64,000 nt of DNA. Origin: Platerodrilus igneus (taxonomy: Eukaryota > Arthropoda > Insecta > Coleoptera > Lycidae). Of the stretch, positions 22,207 to 33,634 are shown piece after piece; the first letter of the stretch is position 1, and every line of letters starts with the position of its first letter. Location: positions 11,883,001 through 11,947,000 of the forward strand of contig JARFIW010001739.1 of the NCBI GenBank assembly GCA_036346225.1. The letters run 5' to 3'. The notes beneath the pieces were generated by a model, which had not been told where the DNA came from, ran no database searches, and saw only the letters and a list, made by a program, of their open reading frames with translations. Made by a program: the position numbers and the translations under genes.

Positions 22207-23740
22207 GTGATGATTTTCTTTCCTTTCAACACTTACTATTTTTGTATTGTAAAGCGTATCTTTAGTAAACCCTCTGTATATAAATTTTCCTTTTGTACAA
22301 ACCTATATTAATTTAAGTTGTCAAGCATTTGTCTATTATTTATTTAATGATTTAAATTGATTGGTTACTAATTAAAGAGTGGTACCGGTTGTACTCCCTA
22401 CTCTTTACATTATCGGCGATACGGCAGAACTTTGTCTTCATTCGTGAACAACGTAAGGTGAAAGTACATACGTCATTTTTGCAAGGTACTGCGAAATAAT
22501 GGATTTGGCATAGCGGCCGTACAATTTATAATCCTACACTTTTGGTGGATCTCCGTACACTTTATTTACGGTGAAAATATTTATATAGAATTTTGGCTGG
22601 TGCATGGATATTCACTGTTAAACAGATATCTGGTCTGGATTGATGAAAATAGGCATATGGTCGTTTAGCAAATTGGTTTTGCTGTAATTTTTAAGGAAGC
22701 GGATGGTCGTGTTGTTGAGTAAACACGAATTGGCTTCTTATTTTCGCTTTTATTCTCGTTATTAGTTTTGTCGTATCTTTATGGATAAATTTAGTTCATG
22801 CTGGACAGATGTTTAGGATTTCCGGCTGGTGTGCTTGAAGAGTACAGTATCACAAGATGGTTATCGTATGAGCGATTAAACCTGGAGGATTTCAGCTTTT
22901 AATTTGAATGGATGAATCATATTCAGTTATGAACATTACGGAATTTGATGATTATTTGGCGTTATCCGTGCAGGCATTTTAATTTGGACTGATTTCGTAT
23001 TTTTATATCCTTTATAAATCGTAATCTGGAGGTAGTAAGTTATGCAAATACTTAATTTTGCAGTTTTGTAAAGTCCGTTAATTTTATTTATGAAATTGAA
23101 AATAACATCAAATTTATAGCTAAGATTTTGCACTATAACATTTATTTAAAGCGTCAGAGCTTTCCCTTTTGTGAAAAGTTTATATTGGAGAGTTGTTCCA
23201 AAATCAAGTTTGCTCCTAATGTAATTTAGTGGTTTATGTGTACACAAAAAGCAGGCCACGAAATAGCATTTTATTTTGTAAAGACTATTACCTACAGAAA
23301 CAAAGGTAAGGTAAAGTATTATAAGATTTCTCTAAGATTTTACTTTACGCGAATTAATGTTATTGATTAGTATAAAGTGATAATGATGCAATAGATTCAC
23401 AGGGATTGATAGGACAGTTTGTAAGTTCTGTAACTGTTAAAAATTAAAGAAATAATATACATAGTGTTATTTTGAACTTCAATACTTATTGCCCCTGAAT
23501 ATTTATGGATCGTTGTTGCTAGGCTTTTTTTGGTGAAAGTGATTGAAGACGTCACTTTCAGTATTTTGAGCTTTAGGGTTTCCAGGCAGTCTTCTAGCGC
23601 CCAAAATTATCTTAACAGCAGTTATTGGCTTCAAGTTTGATCTGCATGACCCACAACCCAGCCAAGTCGTGTTAGCGGGGAAATCTCATCCTATTTCACC
23701 ATATCTGGCGACTGCCTTTTCTCTGGGAGATCGAAAAAAG
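22207..23740. other. Sequence interrupting the tandem array; no gene seen
   Basis: The array stops at ...GGGTTGTAAC and a related GGGTTGTAACTCGATAAGGG block resumes at 23741, so the 1.5 kb between may be an insertion. No long frame or terminal repeat is convincing. A small hairpin, TGAAAGTGA and TCACTTTCA, lies near 23534-23560. Confidence 0.35.
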
Positions 23741-24320
23741 GGTTGCAGGGTTGTAACTCGATAAGGGTTGATCTTAAGATAAAAATTTAAGGTGAGAATG
23801 TGAAAGTCGTGCGGAACCGTTAGGCACTGAGGGGTATCGCAAAAATTTTAGGAATTGAGTTACCGATTTTTGGATTAAGGATAGTGGGGTAAAAATGATT
23901 TAAAAACAGTATAGCTAACCTAGGTTAACTTGGTGGCGCTGCGGCGACAAAGTCCACCCGGAGGATCCTCCCTCCTCCTTATGGCGTTTTGTGTGTGGAG
24001 GGATGGGGGGCTAGAGGCAGGGAGGGTCCAGGCTGCCTGTATTTCTTCTACTCCTCATGTATGCATGCTTTATAGTTATGAAAGTAGTATGCAAAACAAA
24101 AGCAAATCACGTGCAAGATACATTGAAGTAGTGAAGGACTTGGACATTTTCGAGGATTGTCCGTGCTTTCTCATTAAAAGCAAGTTTATTTTGTTTTATT
24201 GAATCTTTTTGTATAGGTTGTGTAAGTATATTACTGTTTACACGAAAAATTGTTATTGTCTATCGCATCCAAAGTCATATTCACTAATTTTTATTAATAG
24301 CAGCATTCTTTGAAGCTTTT
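23741..24320. other. Tandem-unit fragment and GC-rich patch
   Basis: After the array fragment, 23925-24060 is unusually GC-rich (GGTGGCGCTGCGGCGACAAA, then GGAGG runs) compared with its AT-rich surroundings. The 90-codon frame 23930-24202 is a product of this composition and resembles no family I know. Confidence 0.35.
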
Positions 24321-24329
24321 TATAAGCTC

Positions 24330-25270
24330 ATTTTAACCAGAACGTAACACCCTCAATCTTTCAAATAGAATAATTAACCATTGAACCTCCATATATCAAT
24401 AATTTTCCAACCTTACAAGGAATAGCATAACTAAGTATATATAACTTTATATATGAACCACAACGATGCCGTGCTCGGACCACTTTACTAATGTCAACGT
24501 GCTGTAGCACATAAACTTGATAATATAAAAGCTTTACTTATAATAAGTTTTCTGTAGTATAGAAGTATATCAAAAGGCTTTGTCAAACGTAAACGAGGAC
24601 GAACTAAAAGCTTCGAGATTTTTATTTTCGCTAAAATTGCGGTACGTTTAGATGACCAGAAGGCATCAGCGCTATCTTTTTACACGCCATTGATTTGCCA
24701 CTTTGTACAATGATAGCTTTTAGAAAATGTAGCACTTTAGAGTTAGATGTGAATAGAATTTTAGCAATTCCATAGCGATGGTGATTGTTAAGTTCAAAGA
24801 GGACGTTAGAACAATTTATTATTTTGATCATGAAATATACTGTTCTGGGTAGAAATCCTTTCATACGTCAATCTTTTGTTGAAAGAACAGTAATATTCAG
24901 ATATATTTGTAGTTTAGGTCAAGACATGTTATATTTTAGGCTTAAGAATTTCAGCTTTACGGAAAAAGCTTCTGCTGTTCAAAGAGGTTTTCGTACAATG
25001 CCCTTCCATAAAAATGTATCCACTTTTGTTACCCCAAATTGTATCGTATCAAAGCTATTCTGTTCTATGAGATATTATAGGAAGATCTTTGTGCGTCCAG
25101 ACGTTTAGTTATTTATTAAAGCAACACGGGTTGTTTTATTTTCATATACTTTTCCGAATCCTCAACAATAGTTTTTTAAAGATAATGGCTACTATAAATA
25201 TTTTATTGCAAGTCGTTAGTATATAGTATATCTAAAGTTATGCAATTTTTTTACAATAGATTGTGAGATT
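24330..25270 (+). repeat. Diverged relative of the long 17.6-like LTR
   Basis: 24490-25130 aligns by eye with 2040-2690 of LTR copy A. Shared words include AAATTGCGG, GTTTAGATGACCA.AAGGCATCAG, GTATCCACTTTTGTTAC and TATTCTGTTCTATGA. Identity is clearly much lower than between copies A and B. It is split by the hAT insertion at 25284, and similarity resumes at 29191-29320 (AGTATTTTCAA...TTTAATT). Confidence 0.6.
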
Positions 25271-25371
25271 AAATGGTGTCGAATAGTGGCTTAACTAGGA
25301 TTGTGCTCGGGAGGGGGGTTAACAGTTCATGACAACTTTTTGGAACTTACATTTATTTGATGATGTACGAG

Positions 25372-27852
25372 CTACAAAACAAAATCTAGTTTTCTAGGTT
25401 TCTTTGCCAGTTCATTTATTGCTTCGTCTGTGCTCACTTCCAACTCTTTGTGTATGGATAACATTACCAGTCCATTTAACCGATTTTGAGATGCAGAATT
25501 TCGAAAATAGTTTTTTATTTTCTTTAAAGTAGAGAATGACCTTTCAGCCGTCGTTGTGGATACAGGTATTGTTGCCATGATTTTCAGCAAAATAAATATG
25601 TTAGGAAACATATTCTTATTGCACAGACCCAAGCATCCAAAGCATCCATTGCAGATATGTACGGAAGATGTTTATTATCTTGGCATCGTTTGTACAATTT
25701 GAATTCGGCGATCACGTCAAAAGGTGTTGCGCTGAGTTCACTAGCGTAAGATTCCAGAAGAACTAACAAATCATTTTCGTCTTGATTGGACGGTGTTTCT
25801 TCATTTGTCGAAAGAAATAGCGCTTGAAACCCCTTAAATATATCTCGGTTTTTTGTGAACCTACGCTCCAGTTAGGAAATAAACCCTTTCAAGAAAGGAA
25901 TATAAATTGTTGCACGATAAAAATCTTCTGGCTTCTGGAGGTTAAGATTTGCACGATGCTTTTGCCTACCAGTAATTCTCGGAATATTCATTGCAACTCC
26001 GAGCTTTTCACATATAATTTTTGCTTCCTCAAATATTATATTGAACTATTTGTCAGCATCCTTTCTTAGATTCTGAAGTTCGCGCTTTGCAACATTTGCC
26101 ATATCTAATGAAGCCTTTAGGTCGGTCTTTATTTTCTGCAAATGCTTACTAAGCGGAAGACTGATTGCAAACGCCTGACGTGTTGCAATTAATGCCAACA
26201 GAAATTGCGGATTCAGTATCGCACTTTTTAGCAATGCAGCATCTCTGGACGTGTCAGCGTCTCTGTAGGTCTCTATGATTTCTAGTGACCCCACTACAGG
26301 TTTCAGCAACTCGTAAATATCATTTACGGAATAATACCTTTCAATCCATCGTGTAGAACAGTTTCTTTTTAAAGTTTTAGCGTTGGGTGTAATCTCAAGT
26401 TTCTCAATTTTTGTAGACACGACATTTTTGCGTTTTGTTGTATTAAAAAAATCATGAGCTTTGCCAATAACACCAATATTGTTTTTAATTTCAGTCGCTT
26501 TGCAGGATTTGGATAGACACCACAAGATTCAGAGAATGAGCAGCACAATGAGTATACGGAGCAAGAGGGTCATCTCGAGAAACATGCGATTGTACACCGT
26601 TGAATGCACCAGACATTGCTGCAGCTGCGTCATAACCTTGTCCTCGGAGATATTTTGTGTCAATGCCAAATAATTTCAGACTACTTAAGATTAAGTAAGC
26701 TAGTCCTGCGCCTGTGAGATCAGATTTTGGAACAAAATTTAGAAAGTCTACTCGAAATTTCATTGTTTTTTCATTAATGTATATGACACATATAGAAACT
26801 TGTTCAATGCCACTAATATCTGCAGTTTCATTTGCCATTACAGTAAATCCTTTGACTTTGTTAATATTGTTCACTACCCTTTTTATCAAAATATCATTAC
26901 AAGATTCTATAATTTTATTTTGGATTTTTGGACTAAGACACTGGTGTCCTGGTCCTTCCAATGTATCCCTTAGATCGGGGTCCCCTATTGCCCTATAGCG
27001 AATAACTGCACGAAAATTTCCGTCGTTTCTTGTTGGTTTCTCTCACAGATTTAATTTACCAGAGTCCCGATTACCACGAAGTGCCAAATCTTACCGATCG
27101 CACAACAAAACTGTATCAATTATAGGAATAATTCGTCTTCTGTTGTCTAATATTTGCTTTTTTCTTCCTTCTACAATTCGAATGTCTATCGAGAGTTCTG
27201 GTCGTGCCCATGTCTGGTTAAAACACTCACCATTGGCAACACATTCCGCATGATATTTCAAAGAAGCATTATAGGTAAATATTTCTGTCGGCTTTTGTCC
27301 ACTTGTAACATTTTTATTTTTAGTCATAATTTAATAACCTCTTTTCACCAAGAAACGAAGTTCTTGTGAATTGACACCAGCCCCACCAACAGCAAGTAGT
27401 AGACAGTACTTACAATAGGCACCATTTTCCGTTGCCGAATATACCAACCAGGGAAATCACTTCAGCCAGTTATGTTGAAAACGGAGATTGTACGAGTTTT
27501 TCTTTTCGCTATCTTGATCATTTTGAACCCGCTCGGTACCCGGAAAGCTATAATCTTCAGATTGTATCCATATATTATTGTCTAAAACTTGCCTTATTTC
27601 AGCAGTGTTTGGTGAATGTTTAGCGAAAAAGCTAATATCATCGACCTTACTGGGCGTGGTAGTATTATTTGTAAAGGCAGTAGATGACACCCGTACAAAG
27701 TCATCTTTATCTTTCGATTCAGCTTCGACAACTCTATTCAAAATACTAACACATTGATCTTTGTCTTCTTCACTTGCCTTCTGCTTTTTTATAAAAAAAT
27801 TCGATATTGACATTTGTCTCTTCTTTTTATCAGTCATCCTGGACGTACCCAA
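25372..27852 (-). pseudogene. hAT transposase, TTF-type/ZMYM1-like (broken)
   Basis: Cut-and-paste transposase. N-terminal part 27852-27457 is Lys-rich (SISNFFIKKQK). The TTF-type zinc region follows (FPWLVYSATENGAYCKYCLL) and then KYHAECVANGECF. The hAT core lies in 26961-26491 (LRGQGYDAAAAMSGAFNGVQ, HCAAHSLNLVVS). The C-terminal dimerisation region has PVSTTTAERSFSTLKKIKNY and LNGLVMLSIHKEL. Defects: four in-frame stops (near 27455, 27333, 27090 and 27045) and shifts near 26500 and 25640. At the first catalytic position the usual ADET reads ANET, which would remove the Asp. Confidence 0.88.
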
Positions 27853-28616
27853 ATATCATGAAAAAATGAATGTGATATTCTTGCGTAAAAATAGAGGATA
27901 AAATGGTTTTTATAGTCGACGAACAAGTTGCTTTAAATTAAAAATTATGAGATTACACCTTGGAAAATACTATTACACACTAATCTTTACTGTAGTCTCG
28001 AAACAGAATTGCATGTAACGACAAGCAATAAAACTACGTGTAATCGTATATGTCTAATGTACACCCACCCTGAATACGAGCCAGTATAATACTGAGGTAA
28101 GGACGTTATGGATGATCCTATATTAGCGGTAGCGTTGTCCGTTATGATCAACTGCCATATAGTCTCGTCTCTGTTCGGTTGGTTGACGAATGAATCCGAT
28201 CACTGCGATGGGTTTAATGTCTTCTAGTGTAGCATTTGCGGTTTTTGTAAATTTACCAGAACTGTTAATCGTATTAAAAATTTACATTTGAAAAGAGCCC
28301 TTTTTCCGGACCGAGACGAATCGATGGAGACAATTTGTAAGTCTCCGCCTTATCGTTTGACCTATGTAATTTGCATACTACAGCAGGCCATATTTTCAGT
28401 TTGGTTCGACCAATTGAAATAATCTTTGGTACACTTTAATGCATATGTCTGTCACCTGTAAGAGTACTTTGATAAGGTCTCATGTAGATATTTTAAGTCG
28501 AACCGGAAATATTCGCGTTGAATGTTAGATCGACGAGCTAGTTTAACCGGTCCTATGATACGCTCTATACAGCAATAGCAGTAAGTACTCAACTACGTAT
28601 TTAACGTATTAAATGT

Positions 28617-28618
<2 letters not shown>

Positions 28619-28690
<72 letters not shown>
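28619..28690. repeat. (TA)n microsatellite
   Basis: About 72 bases of alternating TA with one phase switch, inside the hAT 5' region. Confidence 0.95.
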
Positions 28691-28693
<3 letters not shown>

Positions 28694-29190
28694 ATCATTA
28701 TGTATGATAATTACAAATTTGAATTTTGTTTTAGGCTTATAATCCCATACATATTCAATCATTCAATAAAAACAAATCACTTACGCATACACTAAAAATT
28801 TTTTTACTGGTATCTATAGATTCGAATTGAAAATTATGGGTTACACCTGGAACTTTGGATATGACTAGCTTTCACAATAAAACTAGAAAATTATCTGGCT
28901 TTATACTGGAGGCGTCAATACAGTGAAATATAGTAAAGTGCACCATAGAAAAGTCGTTTCTTAGGAAACGGTGCCTATCCATAAGCAGTAAATTGTACAA
29001 TGAACTAGTCCCTTTCTTATTGACCTTTTTGGTCAAAATATAGGAGAGAGAGAAATTGTGAATTACTTCATAATTTATATATATAATAAAAATGCACAAT
29101 TGAACGACATTTTTCCAATTTATAAGGAAGGCTCGGGGGGGGGGGCGAACCACCAGATCCTCCCCCCATAGTTACGCCATAGGTGTCGAA

Positions 29191-29770
29191 TATCTACTGC
29201 AATGCTACAGATTTTTGGTTGGATTTATAACATCATGCAGTACTTAATATTTGTTACTAAGTATTTTCAATATTACGTTGATTTAATTTTTAATTACATG
29301 TAGGTGTTTCTTCAATACTTATTCATATTTGCAAACTATTTAAAAGCATTTATCTTCAATTAAAATAATTATCTGTTGCAAGCAACTAATACCCTTGCAT
29401 TCTATAATAATGTAAGTTTATCATTCGATTTTAGTAGATTGAATGTGGCAGTACGAGTTCATCTCCGTACTATACTAACTCCATTTGTTTAATAAAACGT
29501 GTTTGCCTTCCAACACAAGAGAAGATTAATGTATAAAGCAAGAAATGACGGAAGAAGGGATTTTACTTGTATTTGGCACTACATTACAGTAAGAGTGCAA
29601 GAGAGACAGAATACACATACGCACACTCATCACGCGCATACGCACGCAAACATCCACCCACATGTGTTAGGTCACATTACTTTTACACGATGTACATGCT
29701 GTACTTGGCTTCTTGAATTTAAGATATGTCGTGCAAGTTTCTTTTATACATGCATTTATATTAAGTAAAT
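29191..29770. other. Resumed LTR relative, then unassigned sequence
   Basis: 29191-29320 continues the diverged LTR interrupted by the hAT. Beyond it I see no gene. A CA/CG-rich patch at 29611-29665 (ACACATACGCACAC type) gives a spurious His/Thr-rich frame. Confidence 0.45.
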
Positions 29771-30490
29771 TATAACCATTTCAAGCTTTCGAAAATTGTT
29801 TATTTTCTTCATCAGGATAATAATAGTCTATAATTTAATATTTATATAACAAAATTATGTAGGTTACTTACGATTATAAAGTTTACAATTATACAAACAT
29901 GACATGGACAGGTTTTTGTTCATACGCATACATTTAAAGGTTTCTTATAAACATTTACAAAATTAAAGTTAAAGGTAATGTATGAAAGATATTAAATGAA
30001 ATAGAGTAAAATAATATTATAGGTCTTGTTGATAAAAATAAAAATAGAAACTAAAATGTGTTGAACTAGTTTTAAAATCACAGCTAATCGCATTGTACTA
30101 AAGGTGTTATAAATCTGTATAGTGTGATAGTTGTATAGGAGTTTGGAATTATTGTTATTCTTTATTATTGTGATTAGTTATTAATAAATATTGTTTAAAT
30201 TTTGTGTGTCGGTTTTTTTTATTTATAGGGTTGTCTTCTAGAGAAATCACGATCATTTCAAGAAATTTTTAATGTTTAAGATAGAATAGGTTTTAACTAT
30301 ATAATAATTTTTTTTGTAAGGGTATTTACCAAAAAAAGTTTATGCCAGAGTTTGAAACACTCTGACCTCTTTAATAGATTATCTGTCAAGGATTTTTTGG
30401 CCAAACAAAGCTTACAAGCGTGGGAATCAAAACCAGGTAAACTATCCATGAGAAAAAGCTTAGTTCTGTAAATTTAGGCCTAAATAAGGT
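29771..30490 (-). mobile_element. Penelope-like element terminal fragment
   Basis: On the minus strand the segment at 29783-29818 matches the hammerhead-bearing terminal repeat of Penelope-like elements. No RT or GIY-YIG is left in the adjoining 700 bp, which is AT-rich with short frames. It may be a terminal-repeat-only remnant. The outer limits are approximate. Confidence 0.45.
29783..29818 (-). ncRNA. Hammerhead-ribozyme-like motif
   Basis: On the minus strand CTGATGA (29809-29815) is followed by a stem II that pairs GAAAAT with ATTTTC around AAACA, then GAAA at the position the hammerhead core requires. All seven bases of the CUGAUGA box and the GAAA box are present. Penelope-like terminal repeats are known to carry such ribozymes. 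Stems I and III look short, so cleavage activity is not assured. Confidence 0.6.
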
Positions 30491-30789
30491 AAAAGACATT
30501 TTGATAATTAAGTAAATAAGTACTTGTTAGAAATAATTTGATGTTTGAAAGAAACTATGCTGTAAATGTTCAATATGATTTTATATGAGAAAAAATATTT
30601 CAGACTGTATTGATGCTTTGTGATATTGCTGTGTTTGATTTCATTTTGAAAATTCCAATAATTTGTTGAGCTAGCTAGGCAAAGTAAAGTTCGAAAGGAA
30701 GTTAAGTTAACAATTTCAAATATTACAATTTGCTGTATCTGTATCACAGCACATTTTTTAGCAGCGTACCAACGTGGCCGTTATCACAG

Positions 30790-30823
<34 letters not shown>

Positions 30824-31150
30824 CTATAATTATAGGGTAGTTTAGGGGTAGGTTAAGTCACAGGGGTCGTAGAATAAATAAAAAAAACTTCCAGTTAACA
30901 AAAGCACATAATTACAAATATTATAAGAGTAAATAGGTCACTATACACATTGTTAGTTTGAGAGCACACTATACATAAAAGTACAATAGATTAAACGCAT
31001 AAGAAATAGAAATATCCAAGAGTAGTTACGAACAAAGATAAGATTTAGAAACGTAACGAAATGCATCAAAATTAAATCAACGATAAACCTACATGAATTG
31101 GCTTTATAAATATTTAACAAATGCGTTAAATATATCACCGTATACGCAGG
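30491..31150. other. AT-rich spacer with (TA)n
   Basis: No gene is seen. A (TA)n tract occupies 30792-30821. Just upstream lies GCGTACCAACGTGG...ATCACAGCAATA, which has a counterpart before the (TA)n at 32422. Confidence 0.5.
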
Positions 31151-31159
31151 CTAAAATTA

Positions 31160-31700
31160 TGCATTATTTGAATAAATCGTACGTGACATAAAGTATTACA
31201 TTTGTTCAAAAATCCAATTTAACTAGGAAATAAACAAACACCAAATTTATTTGTGATTTAGATTAAAATAAGCAAATAACAATGAGTACGTGACAATTTA
31301 CTCAGAAATTCATGGGATTTCTCAATTAAACATCATGGTATGTAAATGAATACGTGACAATTTAAGCGTTCATCCAAGTATTTGAACTATACAATTGGGA
31401 AAATTTCCCGGTGTACACAAAAGATAATCGCAGAAGGTGTCGACCCAACACGTGAAACAACGAATAGAAAACAAGAGGCAAGGCCTATAAATACGATAAC
31501 AATTGAGCGACGAGTTTAGTATACATTTTAAACTGGGATATCGCGATACTCAGAAGTGCTAAATTATTTACGTAAGCACTCATACGAAAATAAATGGAAA
31601 TCATTTTATAAAAGTGTAAAAATTGTGCAAGTGAGCCGATCTATTATAGACGTAAGTAAACAACAATTTAGTAAAAATATACAATTTCTAACATTAATAA
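31160..31700 (+). repeat. Possible solo LTR or promoter-bearing remnant
   Basis: TACGTGACA occurs three times (near 31180, 31289 and 31352), twice followed by ATTTA. A core promoter follows: CCTATAAATACG at 31486-31497 and AGTTTAGT about 30 bases later. AATAAAACAGG at 31697 could supply polyadenylation. This is the layout of an arthropod LTR, but I found no partner copy, TSD or coding interior. Confidence 0.35.
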
Positions 31701-32419
31701 AACAGGGCTTTGGAGACTTCTCTGGAGACTTCTCTGCAGATAACTCTGGTTAATCACCTTTGGTTAAACTAATTTTGGTAACCACTGACATGATAAACGT
31801 TCTATTACTGTTCTGTTAACTACGGAGATGGAAAACCTTTTATCTACTGATATACAATATGAATCTTAAATTGGATTAACTTATGGGATTTTGAATAACG
31901 ATTTGGATAGTATTTTGGTCTGATGTCGACCTCCAAATTCGACTCTAAATATTCAGACTGGACACGAAAACTCTTGGGGGATGCAGAGCAACTACTGAAC
32001 CATTCCAGGTTAGCTATATTGATACAATTTATTTCTGTAAACTTTTTTAATCCAATATTTTTCTCAAATGTAAAAGTCAACAAAACCGGGGTTTCTTTGA
32101 TCAATTTATGAAATGTAATAGGCATCTTCAAACGTTTCAAAAGGTCTCTAAATATAACAAAAGGCTCGTTTTGCTGACTTCAATTTCTTAAATCTGGTAT
32201 ATGTAAATATTCTGAAAAAGGAGAAAATTTTAGAAGGTTGTAAATATTTAATCATTATATTATGTATTGTAGAATTGCTTTATTTAATTGAATCAGGTAG
32301 TTGAGGCAAAGAAATTTCATAACTTAACATTTTACATCATAAGTGCTTGATTAATAAAAAGGGGATAACACCGCATTTTGTGTACGCCCAAATCGTGGGG
32401 CTGAAAATATCACAGCAAT

Positions 32420-32421
<2 letters not shown>
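31700..32421. other. No recognisable gene
   Basis: GGAGACTTCTCT is repeated directly at 31711-31735. Frames on both strands at 31844-32140 overlap and neither matches a known family. The stretch ends in GTACGCCCAAATCGTGGGGC followed by ATCACAGCAATAG and (TA)n. Confidence 0.4.

Positions 32422-32460
<39 letters not shown>
32422..32460. repeat. (TA)n tract at the 3' end of the minus-strand Penelope
   Basis: About 39 bases of TA directly abut the 3' end of the element at 32463. A similar tract lies beyond the other 3' end at 35858-35910. Confidence 0.95.
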
Positions 32461-32466
<6 letters not shown>

Positions 32467-32530
32467 AAAACTGATTACGGTTACTGAGGACCGAAGTATA
32501 AAAATTAAAAATTTAAAACTTGAATTGTAT

Positions 32531-32565
32531 GCGACGTTTCGTGAAATTTATTCACATTATCACAG
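32531..32565 (-). ncRNA. Hammerhead-like motif, minus-strand Penelope copy
   Basis: On the minus strand GTGATAA precedes a stem II of GTGAA/TTCAC with a TAAAT loop, then CGAAAC and GTC, which would be the cleavage triplet. The first box deviates from CUGAUGA at two positions, so catalysis is doubtful. The same bases recur in the inverted copy at 35716-35750. Confidence 0.45.
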
Positions 32566-32842
32566 CTATAAAAAGAACAACTAAGTATAAATTAAAATTA
32601 GTTAAAAATACGTACCATAACACTTAAGTAATTGAAAATAAATGACTAGACCTAAACGTTACAATCTAATTAAAAGGCGTGTTGTAGATATCAACATAAA
32701 GATATGAATGACTAGTTGAGTGAGTATAAATTGTTGTTAGTGTAGAAAGGATATATAATATAAAATTTTCTAAATGTTAGTTAGCGGAGAATACACTTAT
32801 GGCTATAGTTAGTATTATAAAGTTAACGGTAGGATGGTTATG

Positions 32843-33511
32843 CTAAATTAAAATATTAATGTATATTGCAGACAGATTTTGGGTATCCGTTTTTTCATTA
32901 ATTGAATTTTTTTGTTTATATATAAAAAACATTTCTTTAAACAAACGGCGGGTAAGATCTTCTTCTATGGCTAAAACAGAAGTATTTTCGTAGTCAAATT
33001 TATGTTTTTTTGATTTATAATAAGCGACTAAAGCTATGGAGTCTTTATTATTGCGCGATGAATTTTTGCAATCGGATTTGTGGCCCCTGATTCTATTAAT
33101 AAGTAATTGCTTGGTCTGACCTATGTACTGACCATCGCAGCCTGTACAAGGTATGCTGTAGATGACGTTTGGTGTTTCAAACTTTTGGCTTTTGTCTTTT
33201 ATTTTTGAAAATAGAGTGCGGCCTATTTTTTTATAATAAGTGCTAATTTTAATATTGTCGGTGTTCAAAATGTTGGATAATTTTTGGGACAGTTTTGGGT
33301 CAAAAGCTAGCTTGTGATATTGAAGTGTCTTATTTTTGTTAATGGAAACAGGAGGATTGGATTTCCAACATCGATTTAATAGATCGGTGGGGTATCCGTT
33401 GTTTTTGAAAAAAGTCATGTAAAAAGAATAGTTCTTTTTGGGGAACTCTGCGTTGCACAGACGATGTATTTTTTGGACAACAGACTTTACGGTGTCTAGT
33501 TTTTGAGTCAA
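32843..33511 (-). pseudogene. Penelope C-terminal GIY-YIG endonuclease
   Basis: The 222-residue frame continues the RT polyprotein after one stop near 33634. The C-terminal half has NVIYSIPCTGCDGQYIGQTK: GIY-YIG is represented by VIYSIPC and YIGQT, with the Cys pair seen in Penelope elements. The catalytic Arg region INRIRGHKSDC and the Glu in FKEMFFIYK follow. The domain nicks target DNA for priming. Confidence 0.9.
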
Positions 33512-33634
33512 GCTGTGGCAGGATTTAAAATTTATAATTCTATTAGAAGCTGTGGGTTTTTGATATATATCTGTAATAATATGGTTATCGTGCCTTATGA
33601 GTAGTAAATCTAAAAATGGCAGTTTTTTATTGAA

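Larger units (their letters stand above)
25284..29182 (-). mobile_element. hAT DNA transposon (ZMYM1-like), perfect 8-bp TSD
   Basis: The left end reads TAGTGGCTTAACTAGG and the right end, reverse-complemented, CTATGGCGTAACTATGG: matching terminal inverted repeats with the GGCGTAAC-type core of this hAT group. GTGTCGAA flanks both sides (25276-25283 and 29183-29190), the 8 bp expected for hAT. The transposase runs on the minus strand from 27852 to 25372. The 5' 1.3 kb has no recognised gene and includes a (TA)n tract. It is inserted in the diverged LTR. Confidence 0.92.

Noticed and set aside
23930..24202. 90-residue frame in a GC-rich patch
   Set aside because: Composition-driven, with no domain and no conserved neighbour.
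28613..28795. Tyr/Ile repeat protein
   Set aside because: Translation of the (TA)n microsatellite.
29499..29768. His/Thr-rich protein
   Set aside because: Comes from a CA-rich simple repeat and ends inside the Penelope fragment.
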